NCBI GenBank assembly: GCA_025356735.1
Contig: JANXRT010000084.1
Location: 1 to 15,785 of the forward strand
From: Acetobacteraceae bacterium
Lineage (GTDB): Bacteria > Pseudomonadota > Alphaproteobacteria > Acetobacterales > Acetobacteraceae
Direction: 5' to 3'
Length of the DNA: 15,785 bases
Below, one piece after another: positions 7,182 through 14,362 of this stretch. A program made the position numbers and the translations under genes. Each line of letters opens with the position of its first letter. The first letter of the stretch is position 1. The notes under the pieces were generated by a model. It had not been told where the DNA came from. It was given only the letters and a program-made list of their open reading frames with translations, and searched no databases.

Positions 7182-7490
7182 CTAGCGCGGCCGGGTTGCC
7201 GGTTGATGAACGCCGGCATGGGAAATGGGCTTCGTCGCGGCCTGCTGGGCCACGCGGTAGGCGTCCAGCTGACGCGGATCGGGCAGCTGTTCGGTTACCC
7301 GCCCGGCCGTGTCGCGAAACTCGATCACCACCAGGCCGAGTGCCGGATCGATCCGCATGCTGGGGTTGGGCCTGGCGTTGCCGACCGTGGGTGAGGGCCG
7401 CGAAGCGGCGGGAGTGGCATCGGTGCCCGCGGCCGCCCGAGACCCGGCCCCAGCCGGCGGCGCAGGCTGGACCGAAAGATCATTCGGCAT
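7182..7490 (-). CDS. Small hypothetical protein with FlaG-like C-terminal segment
   Basis: A 102-residue soluble protein. The first 43 residues are Ala/Pro/Gly/Ser-rich and look disordered. Residues 45-76 read as a beta-hairpin plus helix, MRIDPALGLVVIEFRD then AGRVTEQLPDPRQLDAYR. The pattern (Asp-Pro, small loop, paired hydrophobic strands, ion-pair turn, IP/LP, helix) resembles the conserved part of FlaG-family proteins, which affect flagellar filament length, but similarity over so short a stretch is only suggestive. The ATG at 7490 has GGAG seven bases upstream. It lies 35 bases before the glycosyltransferase on the same strand, so the two are probably co-transcribed. No flagellar gene is otherwise visible here. 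Confidence 0.6.
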   Translation of the reverse strand: MPNDLSVQPAPPAGAGSRAAAGTDATPAASRPSPTVGNARPNPSMRIDPALGLVVIEFRDTAGRVTEQLPDPRQLDAYRVAQQAATKPISHAGVHQPATRPR

Positions 7491-7583
7491 GTCGCAACTC
7501 CGGGCGAGCGCCGTTCTGGCGATGAAACAAACCTCAGAATACGACGATCGGGATAAGAGTCGGTTAACGAAGTTCGGTTCTGG

Positions 7584-8666
7584 TCAGGCCGGTCGAAAAC
7601 CCAGCCGCGTGCCCAGCCAGCCGCGCAACGCCAGCAGCGCCGCCGTGTCGGCCGTCGCCTCGGCCAACGCGGTCGTGCTCGCGATGCCGCCGGCGACGCG
7701 TACCGCCATGGCGCCGGCCGCCTGGCGCAGCTCGCCTATCTCGGTTGCCTCGCCGCCGGCACGCCGCCACAGCGCAACCATCGCGGCAGGCGTAAGCGGC
7801 GGCAGCACCGCGGCAAATTCCAGCTGCACCGCGGCGGCGACAGCGCGCCAGGCATCGAACAGCGCGCCATGGGGCGTGGCGTCGAGCGATGCGGCGCACA
7901 GCTCGGCAAAGTGGGGCACATCCGGAAACGCCGGATCGCGCACCCGCCGCCCGGTCCCGTCCATTTCGCCGAGCGTGAACACCGGTTCGAACCGGCCGGC
8001 GCGGAGGCCCTCATGCGCCGCGGCGCCACGCAGCAGCACGGCATCGACCCGCCCCGCAGCCAGCCCTCGCAGCCTTGCCCCGGTATCCAGGCCGGCCGGC
8101 TGCATCACCGCCACCGGCCGGGCGCCGAGCAACTCCATTGCCAGCAGGGCGGCGAGGTCCGGCCCCGCGACCGAGGCTGTGGCGACCCGCACTTCACGGC
8201 CGGCGGCCAACGAAGCCGCGCCTGCGCGCGCCACCACCACGCCGGATACCACGCCGGTCATCAGCGGCATCCACTGACCGATGTCGAATTTCGCCCGCGG
8301 GTCGCCGACCAGCCACGCCAGCGCGGCGGCCCCAGGGGCCAGCATCAGGCTGGCGCCATCCGGATCGGTGCGCGCCTCGAACCGGTTGGCGCCGGTGACG
8401 CCGTCGGCCGCGCCGACCGTGACCGGCCGCAGCCGGGTGCCCGGGGGCAGGGTGCGGCCGAGTGCCGCCAGCACCCGGCCGGCCCAGAAATCAAGGCTGC
8501 CCTCGGCTGGGCCGGCAACGGTCGCGATTATTTCGGACGGAAAAATCTCGATCGCGCCGGATGACAGGCTCGGTACCGGCGCCGCCAGCACACGCGTCGC
8601 GATACCGCCGGACAGCAGTCCCGCGGCGAGCAGAAGCAGATCACGTCGTGGCATCCGATGGCTCAT
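7584..8666 (-). CDS. Tat-exported periplasmic binding protein, Bug/TctC-like
   Basis: A 360-residue exported protein. The N terminus PRRDLLLLAAGLL is a twin-arginine type signal (R7, R8) with probable cleavage after VLAA (near residue 29). The mature part follows the layout of Bug/TctC tripartite tricarboxylate solute-binding proteins: an N-terminal strand and loop with VAGPAEGSLDFWA, the GADGVTGANR-like loop before DPDGASLML, PLMTGVVSGVVVAR, and GLAAGRVDAVLLRG (the family's GQVDA position). Sequence identity to classic members looks low and the protein is strongly Ala/Gly-rich, so the family call is moderate. AGGAG stands about 8 bases before the ATG at 8666. No TctA/TctB membrane partners are nearby, as is common for orphan Bug proteins. 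Confidence 0.65.
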   Translation of the reverse strand: MSHRMPRRDLLLLAAGLLSGGIATRVLAAPVPSLSSGAIEIFPSEIIATVAGPAEGSLDFWAGRVLAALGRTLPPGTRLRPVTVGAADGVTGANRFEARTDPDGASLMLAPGAAALAWLVGDPRAKFDIGQWMPLMTGVVSGVVVARAGAASLAAGREVRVATASVAGPDLAALLAMELLGARPVAVMQPAGLDTGARLRGLAAGRVDAVLLRGAAAHEGLRAGRFEPVFTLGEMDGTGRRVRDPAFPDVPHFAELCAASLDATPHGALFDAWRAVAAAVQLEFAAVLPPLTPAAMVALWRRAGGEATEIGELRQAAGAMAVRVAGGIASTTALAEATADTAALLALRGWLGTRLGFRPA

Positions 8667-8767
8667 CTCGCCGTCTCCTGCACGCGGCTGGCGTGCGATG
8701 TGGCGGCCGTCGCAGCAAGACCGGCTTTCACCTCTACCGAACCGCCGCGATATGGCAAGGTGTCGGC

Positions 8768-8782
8768 GAACGCTTAACGTTC
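8768..8782. repeat. Inverted repeat downstream of apt
   Basis: GAACG (8768-8772) and CGTTC (8778-8782) flank CTTAA, and CGGC/GCCG lie further out (8764-8767 and 8787-8790), giving an imperfect palindrome ten bases past the apt stop. It lacks a T-run, so it could equally be a weak terminator of apt or an operator for the binding-protein gene about 100 bases downstream. Confidence 0.35.
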
Positions 8783-8791
8783 CCGTGCCGC

Positions 8792-9307
8792 TCAGCTGTC
8801 GTAGGCGATCAGCGTCTCGACAGGCACGCCGAGCCGCTGGCGGCCGTTGAGGAAAGTCAGCTCGATCAGCGCCGCCGCCGCCGTTACCGTGGCGCCGACC
8901 CGGGTCAGCAGGGCGATGCCGGCCGCCATCGTGCCCCCCGTCGCCAGCAGGTCATCGACCAGCACGACGCGCTGGCCGGGCCGGATCGCGTCGGCCTGGA
9001 TCTCGATCCGGTCGGTGCCGTATTCGAGCTGGTAGTCGAGCCCGACGGTTTCGCCCGGCAGCTTCCCGCGCTTGCGCAGCATGACGAAGCCGCAGCCCAG
9101 CTTGAGCGCCAGTGGCGCCGCGATCAGGAATCCACGGCTTTCCACCCCGGCCAAAAGGTCCGGCTGGTAGGCGCGGACCATCTTGGCCATCCGCCCCATC
9201 GCCACCTGCCAGGCATCCTCATGACGCAACAGCGTTGAAATGTCGTAGAAAAATATGCCCGGCTTGGGAAAATCAGGAATGCCGCGGATGTGGTCCTTGA
9301 GGTCCAT
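8792..9307 (-). CDS. apt: Adenine phosphoribosyltransferase
   Basis: Purine salvage enzyme that makes AMP and PPi from adenine and PRPP in the cytoplasm. It has 171 residues, exactly the usual size. Visible motifs: IRGIPDFPKPGIFFYDISTLL at the N terminus, GVESRGFLIAAPLA (54-67), the flexible-loop RKRGKLPGETV (78-88), and the PRPP-binding signature VVLVDDLLATGGT (114-126). The C-terminal AALIELTFLNGRQRL is also typical. The ATG at 9307 matches the family N terminus. An ATG-like start 22 codons upstream would add residues not found in Apt proteins. It follows mmcB on the same strand after a 78-base gap, which could hold its own promoter. Confidence 0.96.
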   Translation of the reverse strand: MDLKDHIRGIPDFPKPGIFFYDISTLLRHEDAWQVAMGRMAKMVRAYQPDLLAGVESRGFLIAAPLALKLGCGFVMLRKRGKLPGETVGLDYQLEYGTDRIEIQADAIRPGQRVVLVDDLLATGGTMAAGIALLTRVGATVTAAAALIELTFLNGRQRLGVPVETLIAYDS

Positions 9308-9385
9308 GGTGGGTCGGCCTTCCCTGGCAGCTTGAAGCAGCCGGCTTGTACTGTCCAAGGCTCCAGGCAGCAACCGGGTGGAAGG

Positions 9386-9874
9386 TCACTCGACCCGCAA
9401 CGCCGAATATGCGGCGATCCGCCCGCCGGGATCCTCCAGCGTGGCCAGCCGCAGCGCTCCCAGGACCGCGAAACGCTGGGTCAGCACGCGCCGCGCCGGA
9501 GCCGCCATGCGGTGCATGGGCGCCTCGCGCAGCAGGCTCGCCTCCAGCCCGTCGGCGACGATCAGCCCGGTATCCGGCGGCAGCAGGTCACACGGGAAGT
9601 CGGTGTCGACGGCGAACAGCAGCGCGTCGCACCAGTCGCGGTATTCCGGCCATTTGGCGTCGGTCAAAAAATCGCGAACTCCCGACTTGACCTCGATGCA
9701 GGCGAAGCCGCCATCCGGGCGCAGCGCCATTATGTCGGCGCGCCGCCCGTTCGGCAGCTTGACCTCGTGCAGGGGCGCCCAGCCGAGCAGCAGGCACAGC
9801 CGCGCCGCGGCACGGCGGATCTGAGCCGAACGTTCCGGAAAGGACAGGACACCGGGGTCGTCAAGGATGCTCAA
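9386..9874 (-). CDS. mmcB: MmcB family DNA repair protein
   Basis: A 162-residue protein of the MmcB family, known from Caulobacter as a mitomycin-C resistance factor acting in DNA repair. It has a PD-(D/E)XK nuclease-like core: GRRADIMAL with D47, then ACIEVKSGVRDF with E61 and K63, followed by the highly conserved DAKWPEYRDWCDALLFAV and DTGLIVAD. The family is largely alphaproteobacterial, which supports the taxonomic reading. The start is a TTG at 9874, which makes the gene overlap the end of the pterin dehydratase gene by 14 bases; there is no ATG or GTG that keeps the N-terminal helix. I saw no LexA-type GTTC-N7-GTTC box upstream, so SOS control is not evident here. Confidence 0.88.
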   Translation of the reverse strand: MSILDDPGVLSFPERSAQIRRAAARLCLLLGWAPLHEVKLPNGRRADIMALRPDGGFACIEVKSGVRDFLTDAKWPEYRDWCDALLFAVDTDFPCDLLPPDTGLIVADGLEASLLREAPMHRMAAPARRVLTQRFAVLGALRLATLEDPGGRIAAYSALRVE

Positions 9875-10154
9875 TCTGATCGATCGCCTCGGCCAGCGTC
9901 ACGTCACGCGCGCTTAGCCCGCCGACATCGTGCGTCGACAGCACGATCGCCACCTTGTTCCAGGCGTTCGACCAGTCGGGATGGTGGTCCTGCTTCTCGG
10001 CCAGCATAGCGACGCGGGACATGAAACCCCAGGCGGCGGAGAAATCGGAAAAACGGAACACCCGGCTGATCGAGTTGCCGTCATCCGCCACCGTCCACTC
10101 CGGCAGCCTTTCCGGCAGCACCCGCCGCTCGGCCTCGTTCAACTGCACGATCAT
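9861..10154 (-). CDS. 4a-hydroxytetrahydrobiopterin dehydratase (pterin-4a-carbinolamine dehydratase)
   Basis: Small cytoplasmic enzyme (97 residues) that dehydrates 4a-hydroxytetrahydropterin, recycling the cofactor of aromatic amino acid hydroxylases; related proteins also assist molybdopterin chemistry. The active-site motif KQDHHPDW (54-61, H57/H58) and STHDVGGLSARD (73-84, H75) are intact. The ATG at 10154 is preferred over a TTG six bases upstream because AGGA then sits at a normal distance. The stop overlaps the TTG of mmcB by 14 bases, so the pair is almost certainly co-transcribed. No phenylalanine hydroxylase gene is in the window. The 66-base divergent gap to the metalloprotease gene must hold its promoter. 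Confidence 0.93.
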   Translation of the reverse strand: MIVQLNEAERRVLPERLPEWTVADDGNSISRVFRFSDFSAAWGFMSRVAMLAEKQDHHPDWSNAWNKVAIVLSTHDVGGLSARDVTLAEAIDQIEHP

Positions 10155-10173
10155 GCTCAAATCCTATGTTACC

Positions 10174-10203
10174 TGACGCCATTACTTGACGCCATCCGGC
10201 GTC
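10174..10203. promoter_or_regulatory. Repeated TGACGCCAT and palindrome in a divergent promoter gap
   Basis: TGACGCCAT occurs twice as a direct repeat (10174-10182 and 10187-10195, 13-base period). The second copy is half of an inverted repeat GACGCC-ATCC-GGCGTC (10188-10203). The second copy also contains TTGACG (10186-10191), a -35-like hexamer for the plus strand, though no good -10 follows. This is a candidate operator between the pterin dehydratase and metalloprotease genes. Confidence 0.4.
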
Positions 10204-10220
10204 GCGTTGCTTCTAGCGCG

Positions 10221-10643
10221 ATGAGCGCCTCCTACTCACCCCGCCCGAACTTCGGACCGCCGCCGAGCACCGACGACATCGCCGAACTGGCCGAGCGCGC
10301 CCTGTCGGCGATTCCCGCCCGGCTGGCGATGCATGTCCGCGGCGTCGGCATCATGGTCGAGGACATGCCCGACGACGAGGCCCTGGAGGAACTCGGCATA
10401 GACAGCGCGTGGGAGCTGACCGGCCTATACCGCGGAACCCCGATCACCGAGCGCAGCGTGACCGACGTGACCCGCCAGCCGGACATGATCTTCCTGTTCC
10501 GCGAACCTATACTATTGGAATGGATCGAGACCGGCGAGGAGCTCTACAAGCTCGTCCGCGCCGTGCTGGTGCACGAGATCGCGCATCATTTCGGTTTTTC
10601 CGACGAGGACATCTCCGTCCTCGAAGCCGAGATGGACGAGTAA
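10221..10643 (+). CDS. Zincin-like metallopeptidase family protein
   Basis: A 140-residue cytoplasmic protein of the small zincin-fold family often annotated as 'metallopeptidase family protein' (Zincin_1, formerly a DUF). The zinc-binding HEXXH is HEIAHH (118-123), followed by FGFSDEDISVLE, the family's typical third-ligand region with acidic residues. The upstream GIDSAWELTGLYRGTPITER and PDMIFLFREPIL segments are also characteristic. Function is unknown in most bacteria; a housekeeping or toxin-antitoxin-like peptidase role has been suggested only by fold. The ATG at 10221 gives the family length, although the ribosome-binding site is weak. It is followed after 87 bases by the PiT gene, which appears to have its own promoter. 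Confidence 0.9.
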   Translation: MSASYSPRPNFGPPPSTDDIAELAERALSAIPARLAMHVRGVGIMVEDMPDDEALEELGIDSAWELTGLYRGTPITERSVTDVTRQPDMIFLFREPILLEWIETGEELYKLVRAVLVHEIAHHFGFSDEDISVLEAEMDE

Positions 10644-10654
10644 ATTCCCGGTGA

Positions 10655-10672
10655 GTGTCATCGTCCTGACAT
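10655..10672 (+). promoter_or_regulatory. Candidate Pho box upstream of PiT transporter
   Basis: GTGTCAT (10655-10661), a 4-base spacer CGTC and CTGACAT (10666-10672) reproduce the PhoB-box layout of two 7-base direct repeats 11 bases apart. Each unit differs from CTGTCAT at one base. It ends 58 bases before the PiT ATG. The spacer is GC-rich rather than AT-rich, which lowers confidence. If real, PhoB would control the PiT gene in response to phosphate. Confidence 0.55.
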
Positions 10673-10730
10673 CGCACGCCCAGCCTGACCACGGCTACGG
10701 GTTGCAGCCACGCAACCTTGGGAACAGCCG

Positions 10731-12380
10731 ATGTCCGACACGATGCTGCAAAGCGGCCTGGCACCCGGTCAGGACTCTCGCCCGAAGATGGACGGCAAGC
10801 CGCATGTCGGCGGCGCCATCGCCTTCTTCGTCGCGCTCATCGCGGCGCTGGGCTTCACCGCCTACCACGTGCTGGCCGACATCAACGCGGCCGGCGGCAT
10901 CACCCTGGCCACCGGCGCCTTCGTGCTGCTTGGGCTGGCACTGCTGATCGCGCTCGGGTTCGAGTTCGTCAACGGCTTCCACGACACCGCCAACGCCGTC
11001 GCCACCGTGATCTACACCCACAGCATGCCGCCGCTGGTCGCCGTGGTGTGGTCCGGCCTGTTCAACTTCCTCGGCGTGCTGCTGTCCACCGGCGCAGTCG
11101 CCTACAGCATCGTCAACCTGCTGCCGGTCGAGCTGATCCTTCAGGTCGGCAGCGGTGCCGGCTACGCCATGATCTTCGCGCTCTTGCTGGCGGCGATCAT
11201 CTGGAACCTGGGCACCTGGGCGTTCGGCATCCCCAACAGCTCCTCGCACGCCCTGGTCGGCTCGATCATGGGCGTCGGCCTCGCCAACCAGTTCATGGCG
11301 CCGGCGGGCTCGGGCACCTCGGGCGTCGATTGGAAGCAGGCGCTGACGGTGGGCGAGGCGCTGCTGTTCAGCCCGGTGGTCGGCTTCGTGTTCTCGGCAC
11401 TTCTGCTGCTGGTGTTCAAGGCGTTCATCAAGAACAAGGCGCTCTACACCGCGCCGGAGGGCAACAAGCCGCCGCCGCCCTGGATCCGCGGGCTGCTGAT
11501 CCTGACCTGCACCGGCGTGTCGTTCGCCCATGGCGGCAACGACGGGCAGAAGGGCATGGGTCTGATCATGCTGATCCTGATCGGCGCCGCGCCCACCGCC
11601 TACGCGCTCAACCGCGCCATTCCCGAAAGTGCCACGCCGCATTTCGTCGAAAGCGCGGGCCGCGCGCAGGCCGTGTTCCAGGCCCATGCCGGCGTTCCCG
11701 CCGGCAAGTCGCTGGTGCCCGAGACCGCCGCCGAGGCCGCCGCCGGGCGGGCGAAGGTCGGCGATGCGCTGAAGACCAAGGACGTCAACCATCCGGAGGT
11801 CATGGCGGCCCTCGCCAGCCTGTCCAGCGACATCGCCAAGCAGGTAAAGGGCTATGGCGCCATCGCCACGATCCCGGCCGAGGCGGTGTCGAACGTGCGC
11901 AATGACATGTACCTGACCTCCGACGCGATCCGGGTGCTCGGCCCCAAGGCGGCGGGCTTCAGCGGCGAGGATCTCGCCACGCTGAAAGCCTTCCGCAGCG
12001 ACCTCGACGCCGGCACGCGCTTCATCCCGACCTGGGTCAAGGTCTCGGTCGCGGTGGCGCTCGGCCTCGGCACCATGGTCGGCTGGAAGCGGATCGTGGT
12101 CACGGTGGGCGAGAAGATCGGCAAGACCCACCTGACCTACGCCCAGGGCGCCTCGGCCGAGCTGGTGGCGATGACGACGATTGGCCTCGCCGAAGGCTAC
12201 GGCCTGCCGGTCTCGACCACCCACATCCTGTCGAGCGGCGTCGCCGGCACCATGGCCGCCAACGGCTCCGGCCTGCAATGGAGCACGATCCGCAACATGG
12301 CGCTGGCCTGGGTGATGACCCTGCCGGCGGCGATCGCGATCGCCGGCTGCCTTTACGTGCTGCTTAGGCAGGTGTTCTAA
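10731..12380 (+). CDS. PiT family inorganic phosphate transporter
   Basis: A 549-residue inner-membrane phosphate (metal-phosphate):proton symporter. Both inverted-repeat halves of the family are recognisable: FEFVNGFHDTANAVATVIYT (78-97) with WNLGTWAFGIPNSSSHALVG (158-177) in the first, and SFAHGGNDGQKGMG (264-277) with GLPVSTTHILSSGVAGTM (491-508) in the second. Between helices at about residues 295-435 lies a long Ala-rich, charged, probably cytoplasmic insert, as in other large proteobacterial PiT proteins. The ATG at 10731 has GGGA seven bases ahead. No pit accessory gene (PhoU-like) adjoins it. The candidate Pho box lies immediately upstream. The 3' end converges on the phospholipase D gene with a 15-base gap. 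Confidence 0.94.
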   Translation: MSDTMLQSGLAPGQDSRPKMDGKPHVGGAIAFFVALIAALGFTAYHVLADINAAGGITLATGAFVLLGLALLIALGFEFVNGFHDTANAVATVIYTHSMPPLVAVVWSGLFNFLGVLLSTGAVAYSIVNLLPVELILQVGSGAGYAMIFALLLAAIIWNLGTWAFGIPNSSSHALVGSIMGVGLANQFMAPAGSGTSGVDWKQALTVGEALLFSPVVGFVFSALLLLVFKAFIKNKALYTAPEGNKPPPPWIRGLLILTCTGVSFAHGGNDGQKGMGLIMLILIGAAPTAYALNRAIPESATPHFVESAGRAQAVFQAHAGVPAGKSLVPETAAEAAAGRAKVGDALKTKDVNHPEVMAALASLSSDIAKQVKGYGAIATIPAEAVSNVRNDMYLTSDAIRVLGPKAAGFSGEDLATLKAFRSDLDAGTRFIPTWVKVSVAVALGLGTMVGWKRIVVTVGEKIGKTHLTYAQGASAELVAMTTIGLAEGYGLPVSTTHILSSGVAGTMAANGSGLQWSTIRNMALAWVMTLPAAIAIAGCLYVLLRQVF

Positions 12381-12396
12381 AAGCGCCGGGCCGCTT
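12381..12396. terminator. Bidirectional hairpin between convergent PiT and phospholipase D genes
   Basis: AAGCG (12381-12385) and CGCTT (12392-12396) form a stem around a CCGGGC loop and fill the 15-base gap between two convergent stop codons. A run of A precedes it on the plus strand (T-run for minus-strand transcripts), which fits a weak terminator for the phospholipase gene and possibly for both. Confidence 0.45.
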
Positions 12397-13688
12397 CACA
12401 ACAGCGGCTCGATCAGCCTCGCGCGCCATTCCAGCAGCCGCTCATGCCACGAGCGGGCGCGCCAGGCGGCAAGTTCGATTCGCTCCGAGGCCGCGACGTC
12501 GTCCGCGAACATCGCCTCCATCTCGCGCCCGAATGCAGCGTCGATGACCACGGCGTCGATCTCGTTGTTGTAGACGATGCTGCGCCAGTCGAGGTTGGAC
12601 GAGCCGACAATGCTGTAGAGGCCGTCGATCACCGCGGTCTTAGCGTGCAGCACGACGCCCTGGCGCTCATGGATGCCGACGCCGTCCTCCAGCAGGTCGC
12701 CGTAGGCGGCGCGGCCCGAGGCCATCGCTAGGTCGCTGTCGCTTTTAGCCGGCACTACCAGCTGCACGTCGATGCCGCGGCTGGCGGCATCCCGAAGGGC
12801 ATGCCGCAGGTCGGGCGGCGGAGAGAAGTAGCCGGTGGTGAGGTGGACCGAACGCTGCGCCAGGGTGATCGCCACGATCAGGGTGCGGTAGATCGCCGGC
12901 CGGTCCTGGTCGGGCGCGCCGTCCAGCGCCAGCACCCGCGCTTCGCCGCGGATCCAGCCCGGTGTCGGCGGCGGCGCGGGCAGGGCATAGGCATGCTGAT
13001 CCTCCCAGGTTGACCCGAACAGCGCCTGGAACTGCGCCACGGCCGGTCCCTCGATGCGCACGTCGGTGTCGCGCCACGGCAGGTCCATCACGTCGGCGAC
13101 CTTGAAGTCGGCGGCGGCAGGGGCGTCGGCCGGGTTCAGGTAGACCTTGCTGATGTTCACCCCACCGGTGATCGCCACCTGCCCATCTACCACCAGCAGC
13201 TTGCGGTGGTCGCGGTGGTTGACCGTCAGCGGGACGCGGTCAGTCAGGCGCATCGGGTTGTATTCCAGCACGCGCACGCCGGCAGCGCGCAGCCGGTCGA
13301 ACAGCTTACGGTCGGTGCCGCTGGAACCGACGGCGTCGAATATCAAATGGATCTCCAACCCCTCGGCGCGTTTGCGCAGCAGCAGATCGGCGAACCGCGT
13401 GCCCTGCTCGGTGTCGAAGGTGTAACTTTCCATGTCGATCTGCCTGGTGGCCGACCGGATCGCCGCTTCCATCGCGGCGTAGGTCGCGCGGCCATCGCGC
13501 AGCAAGTCGACGCGGTTGCCGGCGATGAAGACGCGCCCGGCGATGCGCTCGGTCTGGCGCGCCAGCAGCTCGGGACCTTCCGGCCGCCCCGGGCTGCTCG
13601 CCGCCTGCGCGATGTTGGCATCGACCGATGGCGGGCTGGCGCAGCCGGACATCAGCAACAGCGTGGCGAGTGTCGCCGGCAACCTCAC
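12396..13688 (-). CDS. Phospholipase D / cardiolipin synthase-like lipoprotein
   Basis: A 430-residue two-HKD phospholipase D superfamily protein, probably acting on phospholipid head groups at the envelope (cardiolipin synthase C-like). HKD motif 1 is HRKLLVVD (161-168: H161, K163, D168) and motif 2 is HAKTAVID (348-355: H348, K350, D355), each followed by the family's G-S/T-N segment (ITGGVNIS, IVGSSNLDWR). The N terminus VRLPATLATLLLMSGCAS is a lipoprotein signal with acceptor C16, so the mature protein should be membrane-anchored outside the cytoplasm. The GTG at 13688 overlaps the gmk stop as GTGA, indicating coupling. The frame is open upstream only as a shadow of gmk. It is the last gene of the mltG-yicC-gmk group. 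Confidence 0.9.
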   Translation of the reverse strand: MRLPATLATLLLMSGCASPPSVDANIAQAASSPGRPEGPELLARQTERIAGRVFIAGNRVDLLRDGRATYAAMEAAIRSATRQIDMESYTFDTEQGTRFADLLLRKRAEGLEIHLIFDAVGSSGTDRKLFDRLRAAGVRVLEYNPMRLTDRVPLTVNHRDHRKLLVVDGQVAITGGVNISKVYLNPADAPAAADFKVADVMDLPWRDTDVRIEGPAVAQFQALFGSTWEDQHAYALPAPPPTPGWIRGEARVLALDGAPDQDRPAIYRTLIVAITLAQRSVHLTTGYFSPPPDLRHALRDAASRGIDVQLVVPAKSDSDLAMASGRAAYGDLLEDGVGIHERQGVVLHAKTAVIDGLYSIVGSSNLDWRSIVYNNEIDAVVIDAAFGREMEAMFADDVAASERIELAAWRARSWHERLLEWRARLIEPLL

Positions 13689-14362
13689 GCCCGGCGTTCC
13701 CGGTCCAGCGCCGCCACGAAGGCGGCGATTCCAACCTGGCGCTCGGTGCGCGTGCGAGCCGCGACCAGGATGGCGCGGACCTGCGCCAGGGTCGGCTCGA
13801 ACCGGTCGTTGAGCACCACATGGTCGAACTCGTGCCAATGCGAGATCTCGTCATGCGCCGTGGTCATGCGCCGGGCGATCTCCTGGCGCGTGTCGGCGGC
13901 GCGTTCGTGCAGCCGGCGTTCCAGCTCCGCCATCGACGGCGGCAGCAGGAAGATGCCGACGACGTCGCCCGGCAGCGCCGCCCGAAGCTGGCGGTAGCCC
14001 TGCCAGTCGATGTCGAAGATCACGTCCCGCCCGGCCGCCAGCGCCGCCTCGGCCGGCGCGCGGGGGCTGCCGTACTGGTTGCGGCCGAACACGCGCGCAT
14101 ATTCCAGGAAGCCGTTAACCGCGATCATGGCGTCGAACTCGCCCGCATCGCGGAAATGGTAGTGCACGCCGTCGCGCTCGTCGGGGCGCGGCTTGCGGGT
14201 CGTCACGCTGATCGACAGCGACAGGGCCGGTTCGTTCTCCAGCAGCGCGCGGGTGATGGCACCCTTGCCGCCACCGGAAGGCGCCGCGATGACCAGGCAG
14301 AGCCCGCGTCTTCGGATGGGCTGCCGGTTGTGCTGCCGATCTGGGGATGGCACCTCAGTCAT
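13685..14362 (-). CDS. gmk: Guanylate kinase
   Basis: Cytoplasmic enzyme that phosphorylates GMP to GDP with ATP; 225 residues with a short basic N-terminal extension. The P-loop APSGGGKG (27-34) precedes the GMP-binding SVTTRKPRPDERDGVHYHF region (52-70), NGFLEYARVFGRNQYGSP (83-100), the DVIFDIDWQGYRQLR core and the LID arginines around ERRLHERAADTRQEIARRM. The residue after the P-loop lysine is Gly (AAG GGT) where Ser or Thr is usual, a clear departure that I read directly in the DNA. The ATG at 14362 overlaps the yicC stop as ATGA; an in-frame start at 14455 would lie inside yicC. Position within mltG-yicC-gmk supports the identification. Confidence 0.93.
   Translation of the reverse strand: MTEVPSPDRQHNRQPIRRRGLCLVIAAPSGGGKGAITRALLENEPALSLSISVTTRKPRPDERDGVHYHFRDAGEFDAMIAVNGFLEYARVFGRNQYGSPRAPAEAALAAGRDVIFDIDWQGYRQLRAALPGDVVGIFLLPPSMAELERRLHERAADTRQEIARRMTTAHDEISHWHEFDHVVLNDRFEPTLAQVRAILVAARTRTERQVGIAAFVAALDRERRA

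Noticed and set aside
10155..10220. LexA box for the pterin dehydratase/mmcB pair
   Set aside because: No GTTC-N7-GTTC or its complement was found in the gap upstream.
10695..12278. 527-codon minus-strand open frame opposite the PiT gene
   Set aside because: It is exactly antisense to a well-supported transporter, its translation is Gln/His/Arg/Asp-rich without motifs, and such frames are common opposite high-GC genes.
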